Source: a virus. Taken from it: 21,190 bases of DNA. Under the pieces are notes generated by a model that was not told the DNA's origin, did not search any database, and saw only the letters and a program-made list of their open reading frames with translations. Where the stretch lies: positions 1 through 21,190 of IMG/VR virus record IMGVR_UViG_3300044591_001482. One strand, given 5' to 3'. The position numbers and the translations under genes are program-made. Positions 13,335 to 20,656 of the stretch are shown here, piece by piece (position 1 is the stretch's first letter; every line of letters begins with the position of its first letter).

Positions 13335-13347
13335 CGCACCTCCAGCA

Positions 13348-13665
13348 TCAAGGCATGGCCGGTGAACCAGACGCGGGCGACGCTCCCGGCACGCGGCAAC
13401 GCCCATCGGGGCAACCGGGCTTTTTCTTGCACCGTTCACAGGTGCAGGTGCATCGCTGCTCTACGCGGCCGTCCGGCTTCCAGACGCCGTTGACGCACGT
13501 CCGGCCGCAGACGCACTCGGCGGGCGTCGGCGTGGGGGCGGCATCCCCGGCGACCATGCTGGCCCGTGCAGCGGCGACCGCAGCGGCAGCCCTCGGGTGT
13601 TCGAGGCTTGCCGACACGGGGTCAGCCGACAGGGCGGCGAGCGTCGCCAGGATCCATTCCCACAT
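13348..13665 (-). CDS. small cysteine-rich protein with hydrophobic N-terminus
   Basis: The protein has 105 residues. It starts MWEWILATLAALSADPVSA, which looks like a signal peptide or anchor, followed by an alanine-rich stretch. Residues about 50-92 hold nine cysteines: ECVCGRTCVNGVWKPDGRV, then RCTCTCERCKKKPGCPDGRC. Paired C-x-C and C-x2-C spacing suggests a zinc-binding or disulfide-knotted module. No family is recognised. The ATG at 13665 has AGGAG nine bases upstream. It follows a membrane protein gene in the putative lysis cassette, where a small secreted or inner-membrane-attached lipoprotein-like spanin role is possible but unproved. Confidence 0.68.
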   Translation of the reverse strand: MWEWILATLAALSADPVSASLEHPRAAAAVAAARASMVAGDAAPTPTPAECVCGRTCVNGVWKPDGRVEQRCTCTCERCKKKPGCPDGRCRVPGASPASGSPAMP

Positions 13666-13667
13666 GG

Positions 13668-13931
13668 CTAGAAACTCCTGGCGTGGTCGATCACGGGATG
13701 CCCGTCCTCGCCGACCTGGTGCTGCACGAGGCGGGATTCCTTCGGCGGCTGCTCCGCGATGAGGGCGATCCAGAGAAGATTCTTCGCCGCCTTGGCGATC
13801 CACCGGAGCACGGGGCGGTCGTTCGCGGGCGTCGGGTTGACCGGCGACGAGGGCGACGACGAGAGCCACCATCCGGCAGACATACACACGAGGCAGACAA
13901 TGGCGAGTTGCTTGTTGGTGAGTTGGATCAT
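13668..13931 (-). CDS. small membrane protein (putative lysis cassette)
   Basis: The protein has 87 residues. One transmembrane helix at about 8-24 (QLAIVCLVCMSAGWWLSSS) is followed by a proline-rich spacer, a second moderately hydrophobic helix (VLRWIAKAAKNLLWIALIA) near 41-59, and a polar tail. Two hydrophobic segments and a short length are compatible with a holin or other lysis membrane protein, but no family is recognised. The ATG at 13931 overlaps the stop of the papain-like peptidase gene as ATGA, so the two are translated together. Confidence 0.68.
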   Translation of the reverse strand: MIQLTNKQLAIVCLVCMSAGWWLSSSPSSPVNPTPANDRPVLRWIAKAAKNLLWIALIAEQPPKESRLVQHQVGEDGHPVIDHARSF

Positions 13932-15037
13932 GGGGCTAGTTGGTAATCGAGGAATGGGTTGGGCTTGCGAGTGAGCGTGTTGACGGCGGGCATGAGCCAG
14001 TTGCCATGATGGAGGTCGCGCCAGCCGAAACCGGCGACAGAGCCCACGGCGAAACTATCGAGCCCGGCAAGCATCCGGTCGACCGTCTGGCGATCGACCC
14101 AGAAACTCCCTTCGGGCATATCGGCGGGCCACTTCGGGCCGCTGATCCACGACGGCCCCCATGAGTTTTGACAGAGCAGTCCGTCGCGCGGTGAGCCGTT
14201 CTTGGCGTAGCGCACCGAATGGAAGCACATCGCATGAGCCCATTGCCCACGCGCGGCGGCGAACGCATCCGGTCCTCTGACATTCTCGAAGCCGACCATC
14301 GAACAGACGGCGACCGGGAACCCCGCCTCGATAGCGGCTGCCGCCTCGTCGAAGTTGCGGACGAGGGCGACGTGTTTCGTCGGATGCTTCTTTGCGACCG
14401 CGTCGAGCTTGCCCTTGTCGCCCTGGCCGCCGTTGCCCCAGTTGCCCCACTGCTTCGCCCGGTCGGCGGAATAGTCCGTCAGGTCGACGCCGTCGTAGGG
14501 CTGGCGGTAGATGACGCCCCAGTCGCGAAACCAGCGGGCAGCCGCGCCGCCGTAGGAGCCATCGCTCCACCCGCCACCGCCCTCGGGCTTGTTGCGGGCC
14601 TCGACGCGCGAGCCGCCGTAACAACTTTCGGAACTGACGCGGAGCGGAGGATCGGCGAGTCGCCCCGTTTCCCAGTCGACGCATTGAGCGATCCAGACGG
14701 CGTGCTCGCCCCAGGCCCACGAAACGCAGTCGCCGATCCCCTGCCGGCCGCAAACCCAAGGCTTGCCGTAGCGGGATGCGTGAGCCTTGTACGCAGAGCG
14801 ATAGAGGAACGTGTCGACGCCCTTCGCCTTGGCGATCGTGTCGGCACCGGCGTCACGAAAGAGCGGCTGGTCGAGCTCGGCCAGAAATTCTTTTACGCCC
14901 TCGGGGTTGGGCGCGTATCCAAACTGCGACCCTGACGGCGTGTGCCGCTGCGAAACGGCGAGGTAGACGGCGATGCACAGGAGCACCGCAGCGCCGACAA
15001 ACTGCCACGCCTTGATCTCGTCAGCGCGTCGCTTCAC
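13928..15037 (-). CDS. membrane-anchored papain-like cysteine peptidase
   Basis: The protein has 369 residues. A transmembrane helix at about 11-29 (WQFVGAAVLLCIAVYLAVS) anchors a C1A-type (papain) domain. Visible catalytic residues are the oxyanion glutamine Q99 and nucleophile C104 in GRQGIGDCVSWAWG, H268 in WAHAMCFHSVRY, and N291 in CQNSWG, the classic papain asparagine box. The GTG at 15037 has GGAAGG seven bases upstream and overlaps the upstream gene by 17 bases; an ATG at 15082 is the alternative. Its place among small membrane proteins suggests a role in lysis or envelope passage, replacing the usual endolysin. Whether it cuts peptidoglycan or protein is not visible. Confidence 0.85.
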   Translation of the reverse strand: MKRRADEIKAWQFVGAAVLLCIAVYLAVSQRHTPSGSQFGYAPNPEGVKEFLAELDQPLFRDAGADTIAKAKGVDTFLYRSAYKAHASRYGKPWVCGRQGIGDCVSWAWGEHAVWIAQCVDWETGRLADPPLRVSSESCYGGSRVEARNKPEGGGGWSDGSYGGAAARWFRDWGVIYRQPYDGVDLTDYSADRAKQWGNWGNGGQGDKGKLDAVAKKHPTKHVALVRNFDEAAAAIEAGFPVAVCSMVGFENVRGPDAFAAARGQWAHAMCFHSVRYAKNGSPRDGLLCQNSWGPSWISGPKWPADMPEGSFWVDRQTVDRMLAGLDSFAVGSVAGFGWRDLHHGNWLMPAVNTLTRKPNPFLDYQLAP

Positions 15038-15473
15038 CGGCAGCCCTTCCGATCTCGCGATACGCTGCCGCCCACGCCTCACGCTGCGACTTGCTCACCG
15101 GGCCACCGCTCTTGCCGACGGCGTCGTTCAGAAACGCCTCGATGGCTTCCCTGACCTTTGGCTGCCGCTCGCCGATGCTTTCGCCACGGCAACGCAGGAT
15201 CCTCGCCCGCGTGCGAAGCTCGTCGTACTGCGTGCCGGTCTTGAAGAACGGCTCGCCCTGGGCGGCGTCGTGCTCGATCTCAATGGCGAGCTCGTCGGCA
15301 AAGGCTGCGAGCGTCGCGGCGTCGGCCGCAGCGGTCGGGCCGATGAACTTGCCACGCAAGACGAGAGCGCCGCCGGGGGCCGGTGCCGGGGCGGGCCTGC
15401 TCTCCAACGCCCACGCAAGCAGGCAGCCGAGCACCAGGGCCGAGGCGAGCGTGTAGCGGGCGCGGTCTGTCAT
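15021..15473 (-). CDS. small membrane-anchored hypothetical protein
   Basis: The protein has 150 residues. An N-terminal hydrophobic segment (ASALVLGCLLAWALESRP) is a signal anchor or, given the LGC, possibly a lipoprotein signal, and is followed by a proline/alanine linker. The rest is helical and charged (DAATLAAFADELAIEIEHDA, VREAIEAFLNDAV, KSQREAWAAAYREIGRA). No family is recognised. The ATG overlaps the upstream stop as ATGA. It is located between a short membrane protein and the papain-like peptidase, so it is a candidate spanin-type partner; that is inference. Confidence 0.7.
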   Translation of the reverse strand: MTDRARYTLASALVLGCLLAWALESRPAPAPAPGGALVLRGKFIGPTAAADAATLAAFADELAIEIEHDAAQGEPFFKTGTQYDELRTRARILRCRGESIGERQPKVREAIEAFLNDAVGKSGGPVSKSQREAWAAAYREIGRAAGEATR

Positions 15474-15721
15474 GGCTTGTCGCTCCCGGCGACCAGGGCG
15501 AGCGTCAGCGTGTCGATCGCCTTCTTCTCCGCTTCCGCCAGGCTCTCCGTCTGGAGCAGACGCAAGCGGACGTGGGCGAGGTCAGCGATTGCCGACTGGT
15601 AGGTCGGGGCGAGGTGCGGCGGTGGTGCCGGCTCTGGTCCGAGCGACGGGGCAGCCCGGCGGGCGAGCATCGGGCCGACGAGGAGAGCGGCAGCGCCGCC
15701 CAACAGGAGGACGTAGATCAT
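15470..15721 (-). CDS. small membrane protein
   Basis: The protein has 83 residues. It starts MIYVLLLGGAAALLVGPMLA, a strong transmembrane helix, followed by RRAAPSLGPEPAPPPHLAPT, a proline-rich linker, and a C-terminal helix (IADLAHVRLRLLQTESLAEA, EKKAIDTLTLALV) that could form a coiled coil. This single-pass layout with a periplasmic helix recalls inner-membrane spanins, but no family match is claimed. The ATG at 15721 overlaps the stop of the gene before it as ATGA. Confidence 0.7.
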   Translation of the reverse strand: MIYVLLLGGAAALLVGPMLARRAAPSLGPEPAPPPHLAPTYQSAIADLAHVRLRLLQTESLAEAEKKAIDTLTLALVAGSDKP

Positions 15722-16095
15722 GCGTCGTGGGCTTTCCTCACAAGGGGCAACAGAGATTCGATGGCACCGCTGGCGACCAGGAGCAGCAGTTGGCGAGCGG
15801 CCGGTTTGACGATCACCCAGACCGGCCACGCGAGCGCGGGGATCGCCCGGTCTGCAACGGTGTCGAACAGGAGAGCGATCGCGTTGAGGACGAACTGCTT
15901 TCGCTCGGCACCGTCGACCGGGATCGCGTCGGCCGCTTCAATGGCGACCCGCATGAGGGCGACGGCGAGCTCGCCAAACTCCGCGAGCGTGATCCCGCCA
16001 GCGGCCTTGACCTTCGCGGTGGCGACGAACGCCCGCACCTTTTCGGCGAGCGAAAGCAGGTCGTGTGCGGCCTGGAGCGGAGCGGATGAAATCAC
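15718..16095 (-). CDS. hydrophobic helical protein, holin-like candidate
   Basis: The protein has 125 residues. The N-terminal half is an amphipathic helical region with TLAEFGELAVALMRVAIEAA; the C-terminal half has hydrophobic segments (VLNAIALLFDTVADRAIPAL, WPVWVIVKPAARQLLLLVAS, then IESLLPLV). The alternation of a soluble helical domain with membrane-seeking helices and its place first in the run of membrane genes suggest a holin, but no family is recognised with certainty. I chose the GTG at 16095 because AGGAG lies seven bases upstream; a longer start would overlap the preceding gene. Confidence 0.65.
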   Translation of the reverse strand: MISSAPLQAAHDLLSLAEKVRAFVATAKVKAAGGITLAEFGELAVALMRVAIEAADAIPVDGAERKQFVLNAIALLFDTVADRAIPALAWPVWVIVKPAARQLLLLVASGAIESLLPLVRKAHDA

Positions 16096-16105
16096 GGCGA
16101 CTCTC

Positions 16106-16339
16106 CTAGAGGATTCCCATTTCGATCGCCCGGCGTGCCGCTTCGACCGTGCAGCCGAGGCGGAACGCAATCAGTTCGAGGTCGGCTCGCGAGTGCTTCG
16201 CGGGGCGCTTGCTCGTCACCTTGCCCCAATACTGCTGCTGCGGCGTGTAGTGCTGGGCGAGCGACACAACCTCACCGGCAGCCGCGATGGGTTCGCGCCC
16301 GTCAGGTCCGCCTCGACGCCAGTGAGCCGCAGCGATCAC
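16106..16339 (-). CDS. small hypothetical protein
   Basis: The protein has 77 residues: MIAAAHWRRGGPDGREPIAA, a glutamine/tyrosine-rich middle (HYTPQQQYWGKVTSKRPAKH), then a small helical end (RADLELIAFRLGCTVEAARR, AIEMGIL) that looks like the last two helices of an HTH. The GTG at 16339 has GGAGG five bases upstream. No family is recognised. It leads into the membrane-protein run and is preceded by a 51-base gap. Confidence 0.65.
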   Translation of the reverse strand: MIAAAHWRRGGPDGREPIAAAGEVVSLAQHYTPQQQYWGKVTSKRPAKHSRADLELIAFRLGCTVEAARRAIEMGIL

Positions 16340-16390
16340 GTCAGCCTCCGACCGTTCAGATTGGTCGAAAAACGGGCGTGACCGTAGGGG

Positions 16391-17005
16391 CTATGGCAGC
16401 GTTTCGCACTCGGCAAGACAGGCGGCGTAGCCAGCCAGGTCGATCGGCGTGTCGGTCGTTTTGCTCGGCCCCATGTGGCGGGCAACCTTGTCGAGCGTCA
16501 TCACGACTGCCCAGTCGGCGGGGGTCAGCGGACGCTTGAGCACGTCCGCGAAGGCAGCGTTGATCATGCCCACCGTGCGGGCGAAATGGTGGAGCGGCCC
16601 GCCGTACTTCGGACGACGGTCGCGGATTACGTCGATTGCGTCTCTCAGCAACCGCTCGGCTGGCGTCTCGTCATCCTGCGGCGCGAGCAGCCCGTCCCCC
16701 GTATGACGTATGTCAGCCGGATCGCGTTCCTTCTCGCCCCGCAGTTCACGCTCGCCCTGGAGGATCCAGTCCACCGGGATCGACGGCACGTCGGCGTCAG
16801 CGATCTCGGTCGGCGACTCCTGCTCGGTCGTGTCGAAGCACCGGGCAGCGGCCTCCTGCGCGGGGCGGCAACCGGCGAGCGACGCAGCCATCGGCGTGTA
16901 GCCACGATGCTTCGGGTCGTCCGCTGGCGTCGCGTCCATGCGAGCGGCGACGGCTTCGCGGAGGGCTCGGTTCTCGGCTTCGAGTTGGTCAAACGCTGCG
17001 GTCAT
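16391..17005 (-). CDS. MazG-like (DUF6378-type) phage protein
   Basis: The protein has 204 residues from the ATG at 17005. A coiled N-terminus (FDQLEAENRALREAVAARMD) leads to a linker, then residues about 122-203 fit the all-alpha MazG-like DUF6378 domain: AIDVIRDRRPKYGGPLHHFA, TPADWAVVMTLDKVARHMG and TPIDLAGYAACLAECE. The relatives are nucleotide pyrophosphohydrolases that clean the nucleotide pool, though activity here is unproved. The ATG has AAGGAAAGGG upstream. The frame stays open further upstream with protein-like sequence (ADYLREAEYRARRFSGAYFG), and a TTG at 17131 overlapping the previous stop as TTGA is a credible alternative that would fill an otherwise empty 123-base gap. Confidence 0.78.
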   Translation of the reverse strand: MTAAFDQLEAENRALREAVAARMDATPADDPKHRGYTPMAASLAGCRPAQEAAARCFDTTEQESPTEIADADVPSIPVDWILQGERELRGEKERDPADIRHTGDGLLAPQDDETPAERLLRDAIDVIRDRRPKYGGPLHHFARTVGMINAAFADVLKRPLTPADWAVVMTLDKVARHMGPSKTTDTPIDLAGYAACLAECETLP

Positions 17006-17127
17006 GGTTGCCCTTTCCTTGATGAGTCTGAGAACGTCTGCGGCGAGAGAGCCCGATGTGCCGAAGTAAGCACCGGAGAACCGACGAGCGCGGTACTCTG
17101 CCTCACGGAGATAATCTGCGGAGAGCG

Positions 17128-18318
17128 TCAAGCCTTCGCCCTCGGTGACGCAACGTGCATCGACGAGAGCCCGCCGTCCGGCTCGTAGAGAAACGTCTCG
17201 CACGCCTGACGCGAGCCGATGAATCCGTTGACGCTGTGCCAATCGTCGGGCGGGCAGAGAGCCGGGGCCGTTCGCACGATCACGCCGTCGAGCGTCTCAA
17301 TCGGCCGCTGCCACTCCGCAGCCTGCGAGTGGAAATGTCCCGTGTGCCATTCCCGATATGGGCATTTCGCCCAGTGCTGCGAGGCTTCGAGGGCCATGAT
17401 CTGCGGGAGCTTTTTCTTTGCCCGGTGGCCGTGAGCGAACCCAAGGAGGTTCCGCCCGTGGGTGAGGTACTGCCGCCCGGTGAAGTCCTCTTTGACTCGC
17501 ACCGACTTCGACCCGCGAAAACGCTCTGAGAGGATCCGCTGAAACGTCCAGGTCAATACCTCGTCGTGGTTGCCATTGACGATCACGACATCGGTAGGGA
17601 CCGACTGCGACGAACGCTCGACGATGCGGAGCAGCGTGTCGCAGCCGACCGAGATCATCTTCTGGAGCCGCCCGTCACGCTCTAGCGGCGTGCCGCTGGT
17701 CGTGCTGCCGTCTGGCCGGTCGTAGTGGAAGAGGTCGCCGAGAAAGGCGATCGTGCGTCGAGTGGGCTTGTGGGAATCTCCCACCGCTACAAGCTCGTCG
17801 CCTGCCTGCCCGACAAGCCGCTCGGCCAGGTCGAGATCATAGTCGTCGCCTCCGGTCGTTCGCCCCCAGGCGTATTTTCCGAAATGACAATCCGCGACGA
17901 CGAGAACTTGCCAGAGACCGTCCCGCTTCGGCTGGCGATATACCTTTTTTGGTATACGCCGAATCTCCTTCTTCGCCGCGTCGATCATGGACGCCACGCA
18001 TTCCAGCGTAGTCGGCCCGCCCCGTGGCTTGAGCCTCACCCAGACGCGATGCAATTCCGTCACCGTCGCCGTGCCGTCTGCGTCGCTGGTCGCTACCTCC
18101 CACTTGGTTGCTTCAGATGCAGCCACTTCAAAACGCTGCAAGTCGGCCTCGATGTGGGCGAGCAGATCCTCCACCGTGCGAATGCGTGCCGATACGCTGC
18201 GGGCTTCGAGCGTGTCGCCGTCGCGAGTCTGCGTGACCTGCTCGGCCTTCTCAGGTGGACGGCCGGCAGCCAGTGCGGCTTTCTCGGCGATCGCCTGGGC
18301 TATTTTCGCTTTAGCCAA
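17128..18318 (-). CDS. calcineurin-like metallophosphoesterase
   Basis: The protein has 396 residues. An N-terminal part of about 130 residues is helical with a small strand region (TELHRVWVRLKPRG). The phosphoesterase domain then shows every metal motif: D-x-H in VADCHFGK at 143-145, GDLFH at 194-198, GNHD at 249-252, AHGH near 295-298 and GHFH at 327-330. Such enzymes cut phosphodiesters; phage relatives are often linked to DNA ends or recombination, but the substrate is unknown here. The start is a TTG at 18318 with AAGGA eight bases upstream, inside the end of the preceding gene (19-base overlap), so the rare start codon is well supported. Confidence 0.88.
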   Translation of the reverse strand: MAKAKIAQAIAEKAALAAGRPPEKAEQVTQTRDGDTLEARSVSARIRTVEDLLAHIEADLQRFEVAASEATKWEVATSDADGTATVTELHRVWVRLKPRGGPTTLECVASMIDAAKKEIRRIPKKVYRQPKRDGLWQVLVVADCHFGKYAWGRTTGGDDYDLDLAERLVGQAGDELVAVGDSHKPTRRTIAFLGDLFHYDRPDGSTTSGTPLERDGRLQKMISVGCDTLLRIVERSSQSVPTDVVIVNGNHDEVLTWTFQRILSERFRGSKSVRVKEDFTGRQYLTHGRNLLGFAHGHRAKKKLPQIMALEASQHWAKCPYREWHTGHFHSQAAEWQRPIETLDGVIVRTAPALCPPDDWHSVNGFIGSRQACETFLYEPDGGLSSMHVASPRAKA

Positions 18319-18572
18319 TTCTCGATTCCTTGGCGGCCCACGGTGGCAATCTCACGCTCGGCCAACTCGGCAGACAGCAACTCGGCGAACCGGCTTATTG
18401 GCATCCGGCCGCGCTTGTCGATGATCTCGCCACGCAGGAAACTCGTCTTCGCTTCGTTGAGCTCTGCCTGGACGGCGGCTGGCAGCTTGTCAAACCAAGT
18501 CTGGTTCTTGCGGCAGGAGTCGATTGCCCGCTCTTTGAGCGACGCCAGTATTCCGCTCTTCCCCTTCGCCAT
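18300..18572 (-). CDS. small helical DNA-binding-type protein
   Basis: The protein has 90 residues. The second half (MPISRFAELLSAELAEREIA, then TVGRQGIENWLKRK) looks like an HTH with a recognition helix ending in a basic tail. The first half is helical (ILASLKERAIDSCRKNQTWF, LPAAVQAELNEAKTSFLRG). The overall pattern resembles small phage terminase-like or replication-type DNA-binding proteins, but I cannot assign a family. Its ATG shares one base with the stop of the zinc peptidase gene (TGATG). Confidence 0.72.
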   Translation of the reverse strand: MAKGKSGILASLKERAIDSCRKNQTWFDKLPAAVQAELNEAKTSFLRGEIIDKRGRMPISRFAELLSAELAEREIATVGRQGIENWLKRK

Positions 18573-18859
18573 CAGTCCTCCTCGTCGTCACGGTGGCGGA
18601 ATCCCTCGGCGTCGAGCACGCCCGAAAGCGTCTCCGAAAACTCAACAACCGCATCTTCAGACAGGTCAGGCCAGCGGGCGTGAATGAGCTCGTGAATGAG
18701 CGTATCTAAGAGGTCAACGCCCCGGAGCCGGGCGTCGATGCGGATGCGATGGAGCGTGTAGTTGCAATCGCCGTCGATGCCGCGAAGCTGCGAACGCTCG
18801 ATCTTCCATCGCTGGTCGCCGACGTAGACGGTGCGGCGTTGGCGCTTCCTGCGGGGCAT
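18572..18859 (-). CDS. minimal zinc metallopeptidase (HExxH)
   Basis: The protein has 95 residues. The zinc motif HELIH lies at about 57-61 in LLDTLIHELIHARWPDLSED, and a downstream glutamate in VVEFSETL could be the third ligand. A short strand region (TVYVGDQRWKIERSQL, YTLHRIRID) precedes it. The arrangement resembles SprT/ImmA-type small peptidases that phages carry, but at 95 residues it is close to the smallest possible. Its substrate is unknown. The ATG at 18859 has no strong ribosome site; the gene follows a 40-base gap after the tail fibre gene. Confidence 0.8.
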   Translation of the reverse strand: MPRRKRQRRTVYVGDQRWKIERSQLRGIDGDCNYTLHRIRIDARLRGVDLLDTLIHELIHARWPDLSEDAVVEFSETLSGVLDAEGFRHRDDEED

Positions 18860-18899
18860 AAGGCCAGCGTAGAGCGAGGGTCAACGGGTAGGCAGGGCG

Positions 18900-20648
18900 T
18901 CAGGCGTCAGGGAACGCAGCCGTCGGCGGCGTGAAGTTGGCTGTGTAGCGGGCCGACGCAGTGACGCGGACTTCATCAATGTTCCCAGAGAAATCAAAGC
19001 CCGTTCCGGTAGAACTGCCGATCACAATGTTTCCGTTAGCCACATTGAACGACTGCGAGTGCGAGAGCACCAGCTGGCCGTCCTGGTAGACCGAATTGAC
19101 GCCAGCGCTACGGACGACTGCGATGTGCGTCCACGTCCCTGGAGACACAAGCCCTGCCGGCGCTGCATAGCCTTCGCTGTTGTCAAAGAATATGGCTCGC
19201 GTCGGTGACTGATCGAGGTACAGATGAAGCCCGCCGACAGTTGAGCCTTGTCCGCCAGCCTCAAACAGCGTGAAGTAGCCTCCACCGGAGGCCACTCGGA
19301 CCCACATCTCCACCGTAAAGTCTGCTGACCAGTTGAAGCTTGCCAATGTCGCAGAGAGCGAGTCGCCGCTCCCGTCGAAAAGGGCTGACTTGCCGCCGAA
19401 TTTCGATTGCCCCGTGCTTTGCGTCACGTTGCCATTGGCAGTAATCGTTTTCGGCGTGCCGCTCGAATCGGTGAACGTGCTGCCCGTGCCGTCCATGTGG
19501 AGCAACAGGGAGACGTTAGCGAAACTGGGGTCGCCACCACTACTGCCGGTCGGCGTCACGCTAGAAGACGACGTTGAGTATGGCCCCGTGCCGACGCTGT
19601 TGACGGCCGCTACGCGGAATATGTGAGGCACGCCACCGGAAAGACCAGTGACAGTCGCCGATGTCGTCGTCGAGGCGCCATCGGCGAACGTCGTCCAGGT
19701 CGTGCCGCCGTTGATTGAATACTGCACCGCATAGTCAGTGATGGCATACCCACCATTGTCCGCAGGGGCGGTCCACGACAGAGATGCCTGCAACTCGCCA
19801 GCGGTCGCGGTCACGCCAGTCGGAGCACCGAGCGGCGTCCACGAGGCAATCGCCACGCGACGCCAGCCATCCGCCGAGCGGACGTAGAAGAAGGAATCGT
19901 CATAGGCAATCTGCCCCGCCGTGCCGGTCGCACTCGGCGACATCGGGACAGGCTGCCACGAGACGCCAGCAGTCCCGGCATCACCGCGAGGGATTGTCAG
20001 ATTGAGCGTCTGGGCTGGAGCGGTGCCGGTGATCGTGGCCGAGGCCGACGATCCCGCCGCGCCTGTCGTGACCGTGCCAATCGCGAGCGAGTTGGCTGGC
20101 CCGGCGCTTCCCTGCGGCCCCGTGATGGCAGTCAACGCAATAAGGTTCGTCCAGGTTGTTCCGCCAACTAGCCGCCATTGGATATGCGTCGATGTGGCTT
20201 GCAGTTCGACGCTGCTGCCGTTCGTTCCGTTCGTTCCAGCCGCACCGGTGCTTCCCTGCGGCCCAGTGATCGCCGTCAGGGCGACGAGATTCGTCCAGGT
20301 TGTTCCGCCAACTGGCCGCCACTGGAGATGCGTTGACGTGGTCTGGAGCTCGACGTTCGCGCCAGTGTCGCCCTTATCGCCCTTTGGCAGCGTCAGGCTG
20401 AGAACTTGCGCACCGGCTGGCCCCGTCAGCGTCGCCGCCGCCGTCGCGCCACCCGTGACCGTGCCAATCGCCAGCGTCGTCGCCGGCCCAACGTCGCCCT
20501 GCGGCCCACGGTCGCCGACGCTCGTCACGCTGACATTCGCCGTCCCGCCATTCGTGATCGTGGGCGCTGGCGTGCCGGTAGATCCCGGCACCGTGACCGT
20601 TGTGGTCGTGCCACCCGAGACCGTGACCGTGACCTCATTGCCCGCCAT
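18900..20648 (-). CDS. modular tail fibre protein
   Basis: The protein has 582 residues with no enzyme motif. In order: a threonine/valine-rich N-terminus; collagen-like Gly-x-y runs (DRGPQGDVGP near 46-55, GDKGDTGAN near 90-98); a 35-residue module at 99-133 repeated at 147-181; a second repeated stretch (LAIGTVT near 59 and 188); a fibronectin type III domain near 272-367 (APTGVTATAG, YAITDYAVQYSINGG); and a LamG/concanavalin-like domain from 379 to the end (LLLHMDGTGSTF, VEMWVRV, WTHIAVVR, IDEVRVT). Such fibres trimerise and bind host surface sugars. The ATG at 20648 has GAGG six bases upstream and follows the previous stop by eight bases. Confidence 0.88.
   Translation of the reverse strand: MAGNEVTVTVSGGTTTTVTVPGSTGTPAPTITNGGTANVSVTSVGDRGPQGDVGPATTLAIGTVTGGATAAATLTGPAGAQVLSLTLPKGDKGDTGANVELQTTSTHLQWRPVGGTTWTNLVALTAITGPQGSTGAAGTNGTNGSSVELQATSTHIQWRLVGGTTWTNLIALTAITGPQGSAGPANSLAIGTVTTGAAGSSASATITGTAPAQTLNLTIPRGDAGTAGVSWQPVPMSPSATGTAGQIAYDDSFFYVRSADGWRRVAIASWTPLGAPTGVTATAGELQASLSWTAPADNGGYAITDYAVQYSINGGTTWTTFADGASTTTSATVTGLSGGVPHIFRVAAVNSVGTGPYSTSSSSVTPTGSSGGDPSFANVSLLLHMDGTGSTFTDSSGTPKTITANGNVTQSTGQSKFGGKSALFDGSGDSLSATLASFNWSADFTVEMWVRVASGGGYFTLFEAGGQGSTVGGLHLYLDQSPTRAIFFDNSEGYAAPAGLVSPGTWTHIAVVRSAGVNSVYQDGQLVLSHSQSFNVANGNIVIGSSTGTGFDFSGNIDEVRVTASARYTANFTPPTAAFPDA
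20106..20210 (-). repeat. tail fibre 35-residue module, downstream copy
   Basis: This 105-base unit encodes residues 147-181 of the tail fibre. It matches the copy at 20250-20354 at 31 of 35 residues; the central part of the DNA, around GTCCAGGTTGTTCCGCCAAC, is identical. It arose by recent in-frame duplication. Confidence 0.85.
20250..20354 (-). repeat. tail fibre 35-residue module, upstream copy
   Basis: This unit encodes residues 99-133 of the tail fibre, starting VELQTTSTHLQWRPVGG and ending AITGPQGS. It is separated from the second copy by a short glycine/threonine spacer. Confidence 0.85.
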
Positions 20649-20656
20649 TCGCTACC

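Noticed and set aside
15383-16381. Long plus-strand open frame (332 residues)
   Set aside because: It runs across four minus-strand genes that have coupled starts and good ribosome sites. Its composition is typical of an antisense shadow in G+C-rich DNA.
17725-18687. Plus-strand open frame (320 residues)
   Set aside because: It lies opposite the phosphoesterase, whose metal motifs are unmistakable.
18856-18884. Promoter-like TTGACC and TTATGC before the zinc peptidase gene
   Set aside because: The -10 match is poor and overlaps the start codon, which would leave no leader.
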